From positions 1 through 59,112 of IMG/VR virus record IMGVR_UViG_3300047564_002154: a DNA stretch of 59,112 nucleotides; one strand, given 5' to 3'. The position numbers were made by a program, and so were the translations under genes. Under the pieces are notes generated by a model. It did not search any database. It worked only from the letters and a program-made list of their open reading frames with translations, and was not told the DNA's origin. This DNA comes from a virus. Positions within the stretch are counted from its first letter, which is position 1. Each line of letters opens with the position of its first letter. Positions 43,008 through 50,934 of this stretch are shown piece by piece.

Positions 43008-43517
43008 ATTCGACTGCGAATATACATTGTAACATCGTTGTTTTTGACAAACCTTATAATAATCACATTCTCTGTACCAACATCCGATAAAATCATCGAT
43101 GTTCAGTATTCACAATTAACACCTGATGCCAAAAAACAAGTTGATTGTTTAACAGAAAACATTTATTTTGAAGCGAGAGGAGAACCAGAAGAAGGAAAGA
43201 CGGCAGTTGCTTTAGTCACATTAAATAGAACACAACACGAAAGATTCCCAGATGATATTTGTTCTGTAGTGAAGCAAAAGGTAAAAACAACATGCCAATT
43301 TTCATGGTATTGTCAAGGTAAAAAATATATCAGCGATCGAGCCGCGTATGAAGATGCGAGGCGAGTGGCGTTAGTTGTTTATGCAAACTATGAAAATCTG
43401 AAAGATAGCACGCAAGGTGCTTTATATTATCACGCTGATTATGTCAATCCGCGATGGAACTTGCAAAAAACCGTTGTTATCGGACGTCACATTTTTTACA
43501 AAGAGAAGGATTTTTGA
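43008..43517 (+). CDS. SleB-like cell wall hydrolase, exported
   Basis: 169 aa from ATT 43008, which lies 6 bases after GAGGAG. That start gives a signal-anchor of good form: RLR followed by a hydrophobic stretch to about residue 24. The domain is SleB/hydrolase_2: ENIYFEARGEPEEGKTAVA, TLNRTQHERFP, CSVVKQKVKTTCQFSWYCQG and GALYYHADYVNP. The first usual start (TTG 43038) would cut the signal and has no site. Cleaves peptidoglycan, probably in lysis. Confidence 0.83.
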   Translation: MRLRIYIVTSLFLTNLIIITFSVPTSDKIIDVQYSQLTPDAKKQVDCLTENIYFEARGEPEEGKTAVALVTLNRTQHERFPDDICSVVKQKVKTTCQFSWYCQGKKYISDRAAYEDARRVALVVYANYENLKDSTQGALYYHADYVNPRWNLQKTVVIGRHIFYKEKDF

Positions 43518-43519
43518 TA

Positions 43520-44079
43520 TGATGAACAAACTTAACATTCAACTGAACAATAAGGAAGACGCCGCGCATTCGTTTTTTTTGTTCATGGATGAGGTGTCGC
43601 TTCAATCAACCAAACCAGTAGTAGAGTGGATTTTTGAAGCAAATTTCGCTGAAGAAAGACCTGACGTACTGACGCTCATCATATGCTCTCCAGGAGGAGA
43701 TCTAAATGCAGCGTTTGCTCTTATTGATACGATGCGCGGATCTGCTATTCCAATTCGTACAATTGGTCTTGGAGAAATCGCTTCTGCTGGACTTATGATC
43801 TTTATTGCTGGTGAAAAAGGTACTCGTATTCTCACACCAAACACTTCTATCTTATCGCATCAGTATTCATGGGGAGCTTTTGGTAAAGAACACGAATTGT
43901 TTGCAACAGTGAAACAGTTTGACCTAACTACTAAAAAAATGGTCGCACATTATAAAAAGTGCACAGGATTAAACGAAAAAAGAATTCGTGAAATTCTACT
44001 GCCTCCGCAGGACATTTGGTTGGGACCGCAAGAAGCGCAAGACCTAGGAATTTGTGATCATGTTAAAGAATTATCTTAA
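43520..44079 (+). CDS. ClpP-like serine protease
   Basis: 186 aa. CSPGGDLNAAFALIDTMR, GEIASAGLMIFIAG (nucleophile Ser) and SILSHQYSWGAFG (His) match ClpP; an Asp lies near FDLTTKKM. No ClpX-type gene here. Phage ClpP homologues are often head maturation proteases, but the gene is not beside capsid genes, so a role in protein turnover is also possible. Confidence 0.82.
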
Positions 44080-44242
44080 ACATTCTGGTTTGTGTATTGG
44101 ATTAATTATTAATCCTTACCACTGGGAGAAAATTAGATTTAATATTACTGGACCAACTGAGCTTGATCCCTCTATGCATACATTTTTTATATCTCTTGGT
44201 CCAATCTGGATTAGGGGAGTGGTAGATAATGGAGATTGGTGA
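44060..44242 (+). CDS. conserved small phage protein
   Basis: 60 aa: LKNYLKHSGLCIGLIINPYHW and MHTFFISLGPIWIRGV; I recall this pattern in T4-like phages. Starts inside the protease gene. ATG 44060 or GTG 44054. Confidence 0.6.
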   Translation: MLKNYLKHSGLCIGLIINPYHWEKIRFNITGPTELDPSMHTFFISLGPIWIRGVVDNGDW

Positions 44243-44259
44243 ATTAAAAGGAGTTTATT

Positions 44260-44496
44260 ATGCATGATAATATTTTTACTATTAGTGTGTTGGTTGCAGT
44301 TGTTTCGTTGATTGTTTCTGTGACTTTTTATCAATATAACGAATTGCAGGTTATTAAATCTAACGTAGAATCTGCAATTAGTAAGGGGATTGATCCTATC
44401 GCAGTCCGATGCGCTTATGCAAACGAGCGCGATGTAGTTTGCGTGGCATATGGATCCAATAAAAAATCACAAGATGTCAAATTGACAACTAAATGA
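44260..44496 (+). CDS. single-TM protein
   Basis: 78 aa: TM helix at about 5-25, coiled helix, then a short domain CAYANERDVVCVAYG with two Cys, probably periplasmic. AAAGGAG site. Confidence 0.62.
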   Translation: MHDNIFTISVLVAVVSLIVSVTFYQYNELQVIKSNVESAISKGIDPIAVRCAYANERDVVCVAYGSNKKSQDVKLTTK

Positions 44497-44530
44497 TTGT
44501 GTAGAGAACATATTTCTATCATTTTCGCTA

Positions 44531-44559
44531 TTGACTTATATTTCAATTTAAGGTATAAT
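44531..44559 (+). promoter_or_regulatory. sigma70-type promoter, first of a pair
   Basis: TTGACT-17-TATAAT; the spacer resembles that of the next promoter (TATATTTCAATTTAAGG against TATATTTAAATTTGAGG), so the box was duplicated, as at 4996/5081. Confidence 0.85.
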
Positions 44560-44568
44560 TATATCAGG

Positions 44569-44597
44569 TTGACATATATTTAAATTTGAGGTATACT
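44569..44597 (+). promoter_or_regulatory. sigma70-type promoter, second of a pair
   Basis: TTGACA-17-TATACT; the ATG at 44604 follows 7 bases after the -10. Confidence 0.83.
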
Positions 44598-44603
44598 TAC
44601 ATC

Positions 44604-44942
44604 ATGCAAATGATCCACACATCCTTGGGAAAATCCAAAAAACGCAAACCTAACGCCAAACAGCGCCAGCTGCAGGCTGACTGGGAAACTCTACTTAAAA
44701 AATACGAACCTAAAAAACCTGTTACTAAACGTAAAGATAATTGGTCATACTCTCTGGGAATTCCCAGAGAGACACCCAACATCCCAAGTTTACCATTCAC
44801 TGGCGCACCATGCACCAAGAAAGACTCTCCTGTTTATACCGGCGACAAGATCAAGGGTATTGGTACGATGCATAAATCTAACGCTGTTCCAATTTTTACT
44901 GACGAACAGGCAGTTGAAATTGCTACTATGAGGAGAGGATGA
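44604..44942 (+). CDS. conserved basic phage protein
   Basis: 112 aa: KSKKRKPNAKQRQLQADWETLLKKY N-terminal basic helix, then RKDNWSYSLGIPRETPNIPSL and IKGIGTMHKSNAVPIF. I recall this family from aquatic T4-like phages. Probably leaderless from the 44569 promoter; with the 44531 promoter it would have a leader. Function unknown. Confidence 0.66.
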   Translation: MQMIHTSLGKSKKRKPNAKQRQLQADWETLLKKYEPKKPVTKRKDNWSYSLGIPRETPNIPSLPFTGAPCTKKDSPVYTGDKIKGIGTMHKSNAVPIFTDEQAVEIATMRRG

Positions 44943-45139
44943 TGACCAAAACGTTAGTTCGCTCCAACGATAGAACTGTATTTCCAATCGACCCAGTGAC
45001 GTTAGAAGCACTATCCACAGGTTATTATGACGCCTATTGCTACGCCGATCCAGAACCAGGCGTAGTGTATATCTCATTCAATGAATGGTGTCGATTGCGT
45101 AATGAACAATGGGATCTAAAGTATAGAATAAAGCAATAA
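44939..45139 (+). CDS. small hypothetical protein
   Basis: 66 aa behind GAGAGGATG; ATGATG start overlapping the previous gene. SFNEWCRLRNEQWDLKYR C-terminal helix. No family recognised. Confidence 0.58.
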   Translation: MMTKTLVRSNDRTVFPIDPVTLEALSTGYYDAYCYADPEPGVVYISFNEWCRLRNEQWDLKYRIKQ

Positions 45140-45163
45140 CCAAGAAGTGTAGATATTTCAAAC

Positions 45164-45192
45164 TTGATTTGCATCAAAACATAACGTATAAT
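45164..45192 (+). promoter_or_regulatory. sigma70-type promoter abutting a start codon
   Basis: TTGATT (45164), 17-base spacer, TATAAT (45187); the ATG is at 45200, so the RNA is predicted to start at or next to it. Confidence 0.78.
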
Positions 45193-45199
45193 ACATATT

Positions 45200-45418
45200 A
45201 TGACACATACTGAAAAATACAACCACCTACTCGTCCAAAAAATGAAATTGGATAAATTCTTCTCTTTGTTTCTTGACAAGTTTGAGAAGGATATGGATCC
45301 AGATAAAACTGACACGCCGATCTGGAAACTATACAAGGCTAAATTCAAAGAATATAACAAAATTAGTCAGGATCTTAAATCAGAGGAATATTGGATTAAT
45401 AAGGAAAATCATGTTTAA
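45200..45418 (+). CDS. small helical protein
   Basis: 72 aa, charged and helical: HLLVQKMKLDKFFSLFLDKF. No ribosome binding site, likely leaderless. Overlaps the gp33-like gene by 8 bases, so it may couple that gene's translation. Confidence 0.6.
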   Translation: MTHTEKYNHLLVQKMKLDKFFSLFLDKFEKDMDPDKTDTPIWKLYKAKFKEYNKISQDLKSEEYWINKENHV

Positions 45419-45626
45419 AACATCAAATGAATTTTCTCTACACATAGAACAGAGAGTTCGCGATAAAAAAATGTCTTATATGGATGCGGTTCTTGACTAC
45501 TGTAAAGAAAATTATCTTGAGCCAGAAGATGTGGTTTCTTTGATAAACAAGTCGCTCAAAGAAAAAATTGAGATGAACTTCCGAGAACTAAATTATTTAC
45601 CAAAACAGGCGCAGCTGGATGTGTGA
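45411..45626 (+). CDS. 33: gp33-like late transcription coactivator
   Basis: 71 aa: FKTSNEFSLHIEQRVRDKKMSYMDAVLDYC and EPEDVVSLINKSLKEKIEMNFRELNYL. This matches, from memory, the small gp33-type coactivators (Trans_coact family) of cyanophage-like T4 relatives. T4 gp33 links RNA polymerase to the sliding clamp for late transcription. AAGGAAAATC site. Its place just before gp59 and gp32 supports the call. Confidence 0.65.
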   Translation: MFKTSNEFSLHIEQRVRDKKMSYMDAVLDYCKENYLEPEDVVSLINKSLKEKIEMNFRELNYLPKQAQLDV

Positions 45627-46234
45627 TGGATGGATTTAAAGCATATCGATATTACTTAGCAATTAAACTGCATTTTACCACTGACAAATTTGATGTGTTT
45701 AAAAATCGTGGAAATGTCAAGGGAACCCGAGAAGCATTTAACGCTAGGAATGATAGATACATTTTTGAAAAGTTAGCTGCAAAAAGATCAGACGATAAAG
45801 ATCTTATTCAGTTTTTTGTCTCTAATTTTGCGTATGGCAAAGATGCTGCGATTTATGCTGGACAGGAAGCAGAAGATAATTATCTGATTTGGCAGAAACG
45901 TAAACAATCTATCACCAAGACGTTCATAGATGACTTGGCAACAATACTAACATATATTGAAGTTAATAAATTGGATCACTCGTCAATTTTTGAATTCATT
46001 GATAATGATTATCCAGTAGTGTTAAATTTATTCATTGGCGGTAAAATAACAATCGAATCTTTACGAATAATTGATGACTTTACCGGAGTTTTGGAAAACT
46101 GGAAAGTTCACCCATCGATAAAATACATATGGGATGATGAAATAAGGCGAGCAATAAAGTTGACTGGATTCGTAAAATACGATAAAATTAAGTTGTCTCA
46201 AATCTTTGATAAATTTAAGGAAGAAACTGTATAA
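45626..46234 (+). CDS. 59: gp59-like helicase loader
   Basis: 202 aa, all helical, matching T4 gp59 in layout: FKAYRYYLAIKLHFTTDKFDVFKNRG, RNDRYIFEKLA, LIQFFVSNFAYGKDAAIY, NLFIGGKITIESLRIIDDFTG. gp59 loads the gp41 helicase on gp32-coated forks. Its ATG overlaps the gp33-like stop; gp32 follows after one small gene. Confidence 0.82.
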   Translation: MDGFKAYRYYLAIKLHFTTDKFDVFKNRGNVKGTREAFNARNDRYIFEKLAAKRSDDKDLIQFFVSNFAYGKDAAIYAGQEAEDNYLIWQKRKQSITKTFIDDLATILTYIEVNKLDHSSIFEFIDNDYPVVLNLFIGGKITIESLRIIDDFTGVLENWKVHPSIKYIWDDEIRRAIKLTGFVKYDKIKLSQIFDKFKEETV

Positions 46235-46239
46235 TAATT

Positions 46240-46455
46240 ATGGGCAAGACTTATACGAAACACCATCATAATGATGAAGATCAATCCATATCAAAATATG
46301 GAAAACGAGCTAAACACTCTAATAATCGTAAAAGCGGTGGTATGAAGACGCTAAATAGTTATGTTGAAGAAGATATTGACTTCGATGACATCTTTGATGA
46401 TGTTGAAATGACTGATGATATCAATATTCAACACATACAAAACGATACTAACTAA
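46240..46455 (+). CDS. small acidic/basic hypothetical protein
   Basis: 71 aa with a His/Lys-rich first half (KHHHNDED, KYGKRAKHSNNRKSGG) and a very acidic second half (EEDIDFDDIFDDVEMTDD). TATAAT sits 4 bases before the ATG, with TTGATA at an 18-base spacing. Between gp59 and gp32; no family recognised. Confidence 0.58.
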   Translation: MGKTYTKHHHNDEDQSISKYGKRAKHSNNRKSGGMKTLNSYVEEDIDFDDIFDDVEMTDDINIQHIQNDTN

Positions 46456-46479
46456 ACACATTAATATAAAGGAAATACG

Positions 46480-47403
46480 ATGGATATTCAAAAACTCCGT
46501 GCTATGCGCAACTCTGATTTTGGTGCAATCGCCAATGCTTTCGAAAAAGTTGCGAATCCCCAAACTGAATCAAAGTCCTACGCTGATGACCGTTTCTGGC
46601 GTCTAGAAGGCGATAAAGCAGGCAATGGTACTGCTACTCTCCGATTCCTTCCTCGCGTTGAGGGTGATGAACTTCCTTGGGTTCGTCTATTCAGTCATGG
46701 GTTTCAAGGACCAACTGGTAAGTGGTATATTGAAAACTCACTGACCACTCTTGGCGAAAACGATCCTGTTGGTGAACTCAACACTCAATTGTGGAACTCT
46801 GGTTCCGAGGCGAGCAAAGAGATTGCTCGTAAACAAAAGCGTAAGCTAAGTTTCATCGCCAACGTTCTGGTTGTCTCTGACCCCAAGCACCCTGAAAATG
46901 AAGGTAAGGTATTCTTGTTCAAATTTGGAAAGAAAATCTTCGATAAAATCATGGACAAGGCTCGCCCGACTTTCGAAGACGAAAAGCCAGTCAATGTGTT
47001 TGACTTGTGGGAAGGCGCGAACTTTAAACTTCGCATGCGTAAGAAAGATGGTTATGCTAATTACGACGAATCAGTATTCACTGAACCTTGCGCAGTTTCT
47101 TCTGACGAAGAAGAACTTCTTCGTATTGTAAACTCTCAATACAAACTTGCTGAGTTTATCGATCGCAAGAATTTTAAGTCTTATGACGAATTGAAGAAGA
47201 AATTAAATGATGTTCTTTCTGGAGATTCTTTTGTAGGTAAATCTGCGGCAGAACTGGCTGAAGAAGAAGATCGACCTGTTCGCGCAGCACCCGAACAACG
47301 TTCTGCATCAGCACCTGTCGCTAAGAGCAAACCTGCTCCTTCTGACGATGATGATGACGACGATGTGATGTCTTATTTCGAGAAGATTGCTAAAGAAGAC
47401 TAA
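46480..47403 (+). CDS. 32: gp32-like ssDNA-binding protein
   Basis: 307 aa. Basic N-terminal segment (MDIQKLRAMRN), OB-fold core with FWRLEGDKAGNGTATLRFLPR, SHGFQGPTGKWYIENSLTTLG and FKLRMRKKDGYANYDESVF, then an acidic tail (run of D) ending MSYFEKIAKED, as in T4 gp32 where the tail binds partner proteins. Coats ssDNA at forks. Terminator after the gene. Confidence 0.92.
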   Translation: MDIQKLRAMRNSDFGAIANAFEKVANPQTESKSYADDRFWRLEGDKAGNGTATLRFLPRVEGDELPWVRLFSHGFQGPTGKWYIENSLTTLGENDPVGELNTQLWNSGSEASKEIARKQKRKLSFIANVLVVSDPKHPENEGKVFLFKFGKKIFDKIMDKARPTFEDEKPVNVFDLWEGANFKLRMRKKDGYANYDESVFTEPCAVSSDEEELLRIVNSQYKLAEFIDRKNFKSYDELKKKLNDVLSGDSFVGKSAAELAEEEDRPVRAAPEQRSASAPVAKSKPAPSDDDDDDDVMSYFEKIAKED

Positions 47404-47425
47404 CTGCTTATGTAGTATTAGTTGA

Positions 47426-47451
47426 GGGCTACCAGTTGGTAGCCCTTTTTG
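47426..47451 (+). terminator. intrinsic terminator between convergent genes
   Basis: GGGCTACC-AGTT-GGTAGCCC then TTTTTGTTTT. Ends the gp32 unit; the stem can also slow the leftward unit that ends at 47454. Confidence 0.92.
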
Positions 47452-47453
47452 TT

Positions 47454-49283
47454 TTAGATGATGCCGTATTTGTTATTAATGTATTTCGCCAGAGAAGATT
47501 CTTGATTGCGGATTTGTGGTTTAATAATATTCTGACTCACTGTCGTTACTGGAGCATTAACGACAGCAGTTGTTGATGATCCCGTCACTGGTTTCATGGC
47601 AAATATCTTTGCTTCTTCTGCGGCAGCAGATGCTAACGAAACTTGAGCAGCAGTTCTAGGTGATTCAACTGATTTTGCTACTGTTTGTACTGCTGATACA
47701 TTTGGCGTTACTGGCGCTATTTTTGCACCCATTTCACCAGTGACGGGTGCAGATGTTTCACCAGTGACGGGTGTTTTTTTGAAACCCAAAAAACCCGTTA
47801 TCTTACTCAGTGCGGACCCAGATGATACCGACTCTTTCGATATAGAACCAGCTGATACTGGACCAGCTGATAGTGGTTCTTTCGTTATGGACCCAGATGA
47901 TACCGACTCTTTCGATATAGAACCAGCTGATACTGGACCGGCTGCAGCTGATACTGGACCAGATGATAGTGGTTCTTTCGTTATGGATCCAACCGGATAT
48001 TTTTTTTGACTGTCAGTAGGGTTTAATGAAGCATTTTTATCGGCTTTATCATCACCAAAACCAAAGAAAGATTTAACTTTATCAAGTTTATCCGCGAACC
48101 ACTTAGAGATAGCAGAAGAAATTTCTGAAACTTGATTTGCGATGCTATCGATAACATCAGTGATAGACCAGTTATTCCACCAGTCAACAATACCATCTTT
48201 TAGTTTACCGAATCCAGAAACAACACTGCCTATTGATTCTGTGATAAATTCTGTGATAGAAGCCCACGTTTCATCCCAGTTAAAGGTATTCCACAACTCA
48301 ATGGCTTTATCTTTAATCCAAATAAATGGTTTAACTAATGTGTCAATTAACTCACTAAACATTTTCTCGAATGAAAATGACTCTAATACGGCTTTTGCCT
48401 TGTCAAAACCAAATACGCCAAGCACCCAAGCAGTGGCATTCTTTAGCATATCCAAAGGAGCAAAAATTAAAGAGTTGAAGAAACCTTTAACAGCACCAGC
48501 AACACCCTCGATAATTCCACCCTTTTCGAACCCCTCAATAAATCCTTTTACTGTATCCCATAGAGTCATGATTACAGTGAGAGGTATTGCTAGTTTGGAG
48601 AAAAGTTTTACTGCACCAGAGAATATCTTAGTGAACTCATTTCCCCACGCAGCGACTGTAGAGAAAAATGATTTAACTTTAGATATCATGTCTCCTAAAA
48701 AATTAACCCCGCGCATAACTGCAGCAGAGCCATCCTTAATCATTTCTATACCCTTTGCAATAGGAGCAAAGAACTTTGTTATACCTTGTTTTAATGCTGT
48801 GATAATTTTACCAATGGTAGAAGCATCATCAAAAACAAAAAGACTTTTAATTTTGGCAAATCCTCTAGTAATAAGATCTCCTATCTTATCAAAGAAGTCT
48901 ACGATAGCATCGAAACCATTTTTAATAGCAGCGATCCATTTTTCAGGCAGCAATACTTTAGCAAGTTTACCTAAAAGCGTCACGTAACCTTTTATGTAAC
49001 CTACAATAGCACCAAGACCTGCTGCCAAAGCAGCACCCAGAGCACCAATTCCAAATGTATCTTCGCCGGTTTGTTTTGTGCCAGATTTGGTAGCTGCTTT
49101 TAGTGCGTCAGCAGTATTCTTTTCGATCTTAACAAGAAGCTCAATCATCTTATCTTGACGACGCTGATTTTCAAGCTGATTTTCTTTAGATACTGCAGTA
49201 TCTGCATTTGATGTAGTGGGTTTGACATCATTTGCCGTGAACATTGATCTTTGTGATTGTAGAAGTGCTGCCATCTGCGCCAT
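47454..49283 (-). CDS. tail protein, probable tape measure-like
   Basis: 609 aa. MAALLQSQRSMFTANDVKP and SKENQLENQRRQDKMIELL at the N-terminus, then 400 residues of repeated hydrophobic/amphipathic segments (GIGALGAALAAGLGAIVGYI, GIIEGVAGAVKGFFN, WADKLDKVKSFFGFG) as in tape measure and membrane-active tail proteins, then a Ser/Gly/Val repeat region (about 425-505). It comes right after gp26/gp51, where a tape measure gene would be expected. Similar proteins of aquatic T4-like phages are called structural. Confidence 0.62.
   Translation of the reverse strand: MAQMAALLQSQRSMFTANDVKPTTSNADTAVSKENQLENQRRQDKMIELLVKIEKNTADALKAATKSGTKQTGEDTFGIGALGAALAAGLGAIVGYIKGYVTLLGKLAKVLLPEKWIAAIKNGFDAIVDFFDKIGDLITRGFAKIKSLFVFDDASTIGKIITALKQGITKFFAPIAKGIEMIKDGSAAVMRGVNFLGDMISKVKSFFSTVAAWGNEFTKIFSGAVKLFSKLAIPLTVIMTLWDTVKGFIEGFEKGGIIEGVAGAVKGFFNSLIFAPLDMLKNATAWVLGVFGFDKAKAVLESFSFEKMFSELIDTLVKPFIWIKDKAIELWNTFNWDETWASITEFITESIGSVVSGFGKLKDGIVDWWNNWSITDVIDSIANQVSEISSAISKWFADKLDKVKSFFGFGDDKADKNASLNPTDSQKKYPVGSITKEPLSSGPVSAAAGPVSAGSISKESVSSGSITKEPLSAGPVSAGSISKESVSSGSALSKITGFLGFKKTPVTGETSAPVTGEMGAKIAPVTPNVSAVQTVAKSVESPRTAAQVSLASAAAEEAKIFAMKPVTGSSTTAVVNAPVTTVSQNIIKPQIRNQESSLAKYINNKYGII
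47800..48000 (-). repeat. tandem repeat within the tail protein gene
   Basis: Repeated units encoding GSISKESVSSGS, GSITKEPLSSG and GPVSAG; blocks such as GATACCGACTCTTTCGATAT (plus strand) occur twice with only small changes. A likely length-variable linker. Confidence 0.75.
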
Positions 49284-49284
49284 A

Positions 49285-49461
49285 TTAGCGTTCCATTCTT
49301 TTCTTTTCTTCTTCTAAATGTCTAATCAGTAAGTAGATATAGACCTCTCTCTCAAATGGTATCATATTTTCAATGTCTTGTAGCGTATATTTATGGTATT
49401 GCATCAAAGAAAAATTCAACTCATAATAATTTGATAAACTGTCATGAGAGAGAGCTATTAA
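49285..49461 (-). CDS. 51: gp51-like segment, probable -1 frameshift extension of gp26
   Basis: 57-residue frame: LIALSHDSLSNYYELNFSLM, QYHKYTLQDIENMIPFERE and YLLIRHLEEEKKRMER, matching the small gp51 (hub assembly) proteins of cyanophage-like T4 relatives. It has no ATG, GTG or TTG with a ribosome binding site at its start, but lies in the -1 frame from gp26 and meets it at a run of eight T. So it is probably made as a gp26-gp51 fusion; an AUA start is a weaker option. Confidence 0.65.
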   Translation of the reverse strand, partial: LIALSHDSLSNYYELNFSLMQYHKYTLQDIENMIPFEREVYIYLLIRHLEEEKKRMER

Positions 49462-50186
49462 AAAAAACTGTCTAGACCCTCCACCTTAACTGAATTGTGT
49501 TTACCGCAAACTGGGCAGTTAAATTCTAACGTATGTGATAATTTTGGCATTGTTTCAAAAAACTTTTGTAGTCTTTCGAACTGCTCAGATGTTAGGTTGT
49601 CAATAAACTCTTTAACTTCTGCCTTACTTTGTTCTTTGATATGATAAATCTGTTCGTTATCGTAGATGTAGTCTATTGCCTCTGCAATAATCTCAAACAC
49701 TAATCCTGGGTCACTAGCTTTCACATTCTCAAACTTTGATAGCATTTCTAATGATGGATATTTCATAACGACGCCAACATCGTTAAATAAAGCAATTTTG
49801 TTGGTGTGTTCTGGTGACTGTTCAACTTTGATGTCGTCAATATTAATCTTTGCGATAAAAGATGCTTTTTTGTTTGCTTCTTCTGACCCGTGCTCTTCTG
49901 GACACACTAGTGTTAAATCAATTTCTTCTCCAACAGATTTAGCGCGAAGCTGTAGAAAAATATATTCAATATCAAACAGCGATAATGATTCTAAATTAAG
50001 TTTAGAAGTCACTGAAGATTTGATAATATTTTTCAGTGTATCCATCATCACGTTAACATTTTCGCTCTGTTGCGCGATTAAAAGTGCTTTTTGCTCTTTC
50101 ACTAAGAATGGGCGAAAGTTCACTGTTTCTTTAGTAGAAGGGACAGTCAACCTATAGATTGGTGTGTTATTTAATGGTAAAGCCAT
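49458..50186 (-). CDS. 26: gp26-like baseplate hub/assembly protein
   Basis: 242 aa of the T4_baseplate family: LPLNNTPIYRLTVPSTKETVNFRPFLVKEQKALL N-terminus, helical middle, C-terminal treble-clef-like FNCPVCGKHNSVKVEG. In T4, gp26 and gp51 are needed to build the baseplate hub. The last codons AGT TTT TTT TAA form a run of eight T. Confidence 0.78.
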   Translation of the reverse strand: MALPLNNTPIYRLTVPSTKETVNFRPFLVKEQKALLIAQQSENVNVMMDTLKNIIKSSVTSKLNLESLSLFDIEYIFLQLRAKSVGEEIDLTLVCPEEHGSEEANKKASFIAKINIDDIKVEQSPEHTNKIALFNDVGVVMKYPSLEMLSKFENVKASDPGLVFEIIAEAIDYIYDNEQIYHIKEQSKAEVKEFIDNLTSEQFERLQKFFETMPKLSHTLEFNCPVCGKHNSVKVEGLDSFF

Positions 50187-50602
50187 TATGCATCTCCTTT
50201 ATTCATGTTCTTTAACATCTTGTTCAATTCAGCGGTGCTACCTACAAAGATGGCATTGTTATTCGTCACTTCTTTTTTTGTTCCTTCTTTGGGCGCGTCT
50301 AGTTTTTGTTTTTGTTGATGTAAGTCTAGTAATTGTTGATTCACATCAGCCAACTGTTTCATCAAATTACCGACCACTTCAAAAGCGCGAGGGTGTTCAG
50401 ATTGATTAGCCACGTCCAAGGCTTTCATAAGAGCCTGTTGACCTTGTGACAAGATTAAACGCAGGTTGTTACGCGTCACCTCATAGTCATCTTCAATTTT
50501 GTTAGTTTTATCGTTAATTACGTCACCTTCTTTGGTGATGATCTCGGGATTATTCATCGGCTCAATACCAAATTCAGCAGACAATTTTTCATCAATTTTC
50601 AT
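50186..50602 (-). CDS. 16: gp16-like small terminase subunit
   Basis: 138 aa: DYEVTRNNLRLILSQGQQALMKALDVANQSEHPRAFEVVGNLMKQLADVN in the middle and NNNAIFVGSTAELNKMLK near the end, as in the small terminase of aquatic T4-like phages. It controls packaging start and stimulates the large subunit, which is outside the window. On the minus strand a CGATAAATAA late-like box lies at about 50650-50660. Confidence 0.8.
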   Translation of the reverse strand: MKIDEKLSAEFGIEPMNNPEIITKEGDVINDKTNKIEDDYEVTRNNLRLILSQGQQALMKALDVANQSEHPRAFEVVGNLMKQLADVNQQLLDLHQQKQKLDAPKEGTKKEVTNNNAIFVGSTAELNKMLKNMNKGDA

Positions 50603-50661
50603 TAGTCATTCCTATTATTACAAATGAGTGATCTTGCCGATCAGATGTTACGTCAAGTTTA

Positions 50662-50934
50662 TTATTTATCGCTTGGCGGTGCCATCCCTGCTATCTTTTC
50701 TTTACCGCGACTCCACGCAGCAATACCCAACACAGCACCCATTGCCATATGAAATAAACCAGCGCCTTGTAAGGTTAACGGCTCCCATGGTTTAACGGGG
50801 TTTACGCCGGTTAAATTTTGAAAAATCGCCCACAGAACTGGGTAGATAATGAAGTCTGTTATACAGACTACCATGTACATCCAACCCATGGCTGGACGCC
50901 ATTTACGATTCATCCATGATTCTTGATCGTTCAT
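50662..50934 (-). CDS. holin, GTA 3-TM type
   Basis: 90 aa: NRKWRPAMGWMYMVVCITDFI, FIIYPVLWAIFQ and GAGLFHMAMGAVLGIAAWSRG; N-terminal basic segment and two to three TM helices as in the GTA_holin_3TM family. It would make the membrane hole for the GH19 endolysin at 40781, which is 10 kb away. Coupled to the gene before by TAATG overlap. Confidence 0.8.
   Translation of the reverse strand: MNDQESWMNRKWRPAMGWMYMVVCITDFIIYPVLWAIFQNLTGVNPVKPWEPLTLQGAGLFHMAMGAVLGIAAWSRGKEKIAGMAPPSDK

Noticed and set aside
46230-46240. TATAAT just before the gene at 46240 as a leaderless promoter
   Set aside because: Only 4 bases separate it from the ATG and the -35 is TTGATA at 18 bases; not counted among the leaderless cases.
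48142-48987. 281-codon open frame on the plus strand
   Set aside because: Antisense to the 609-aa tail protein gene, with low-complexity residues expected from its reverse complement.
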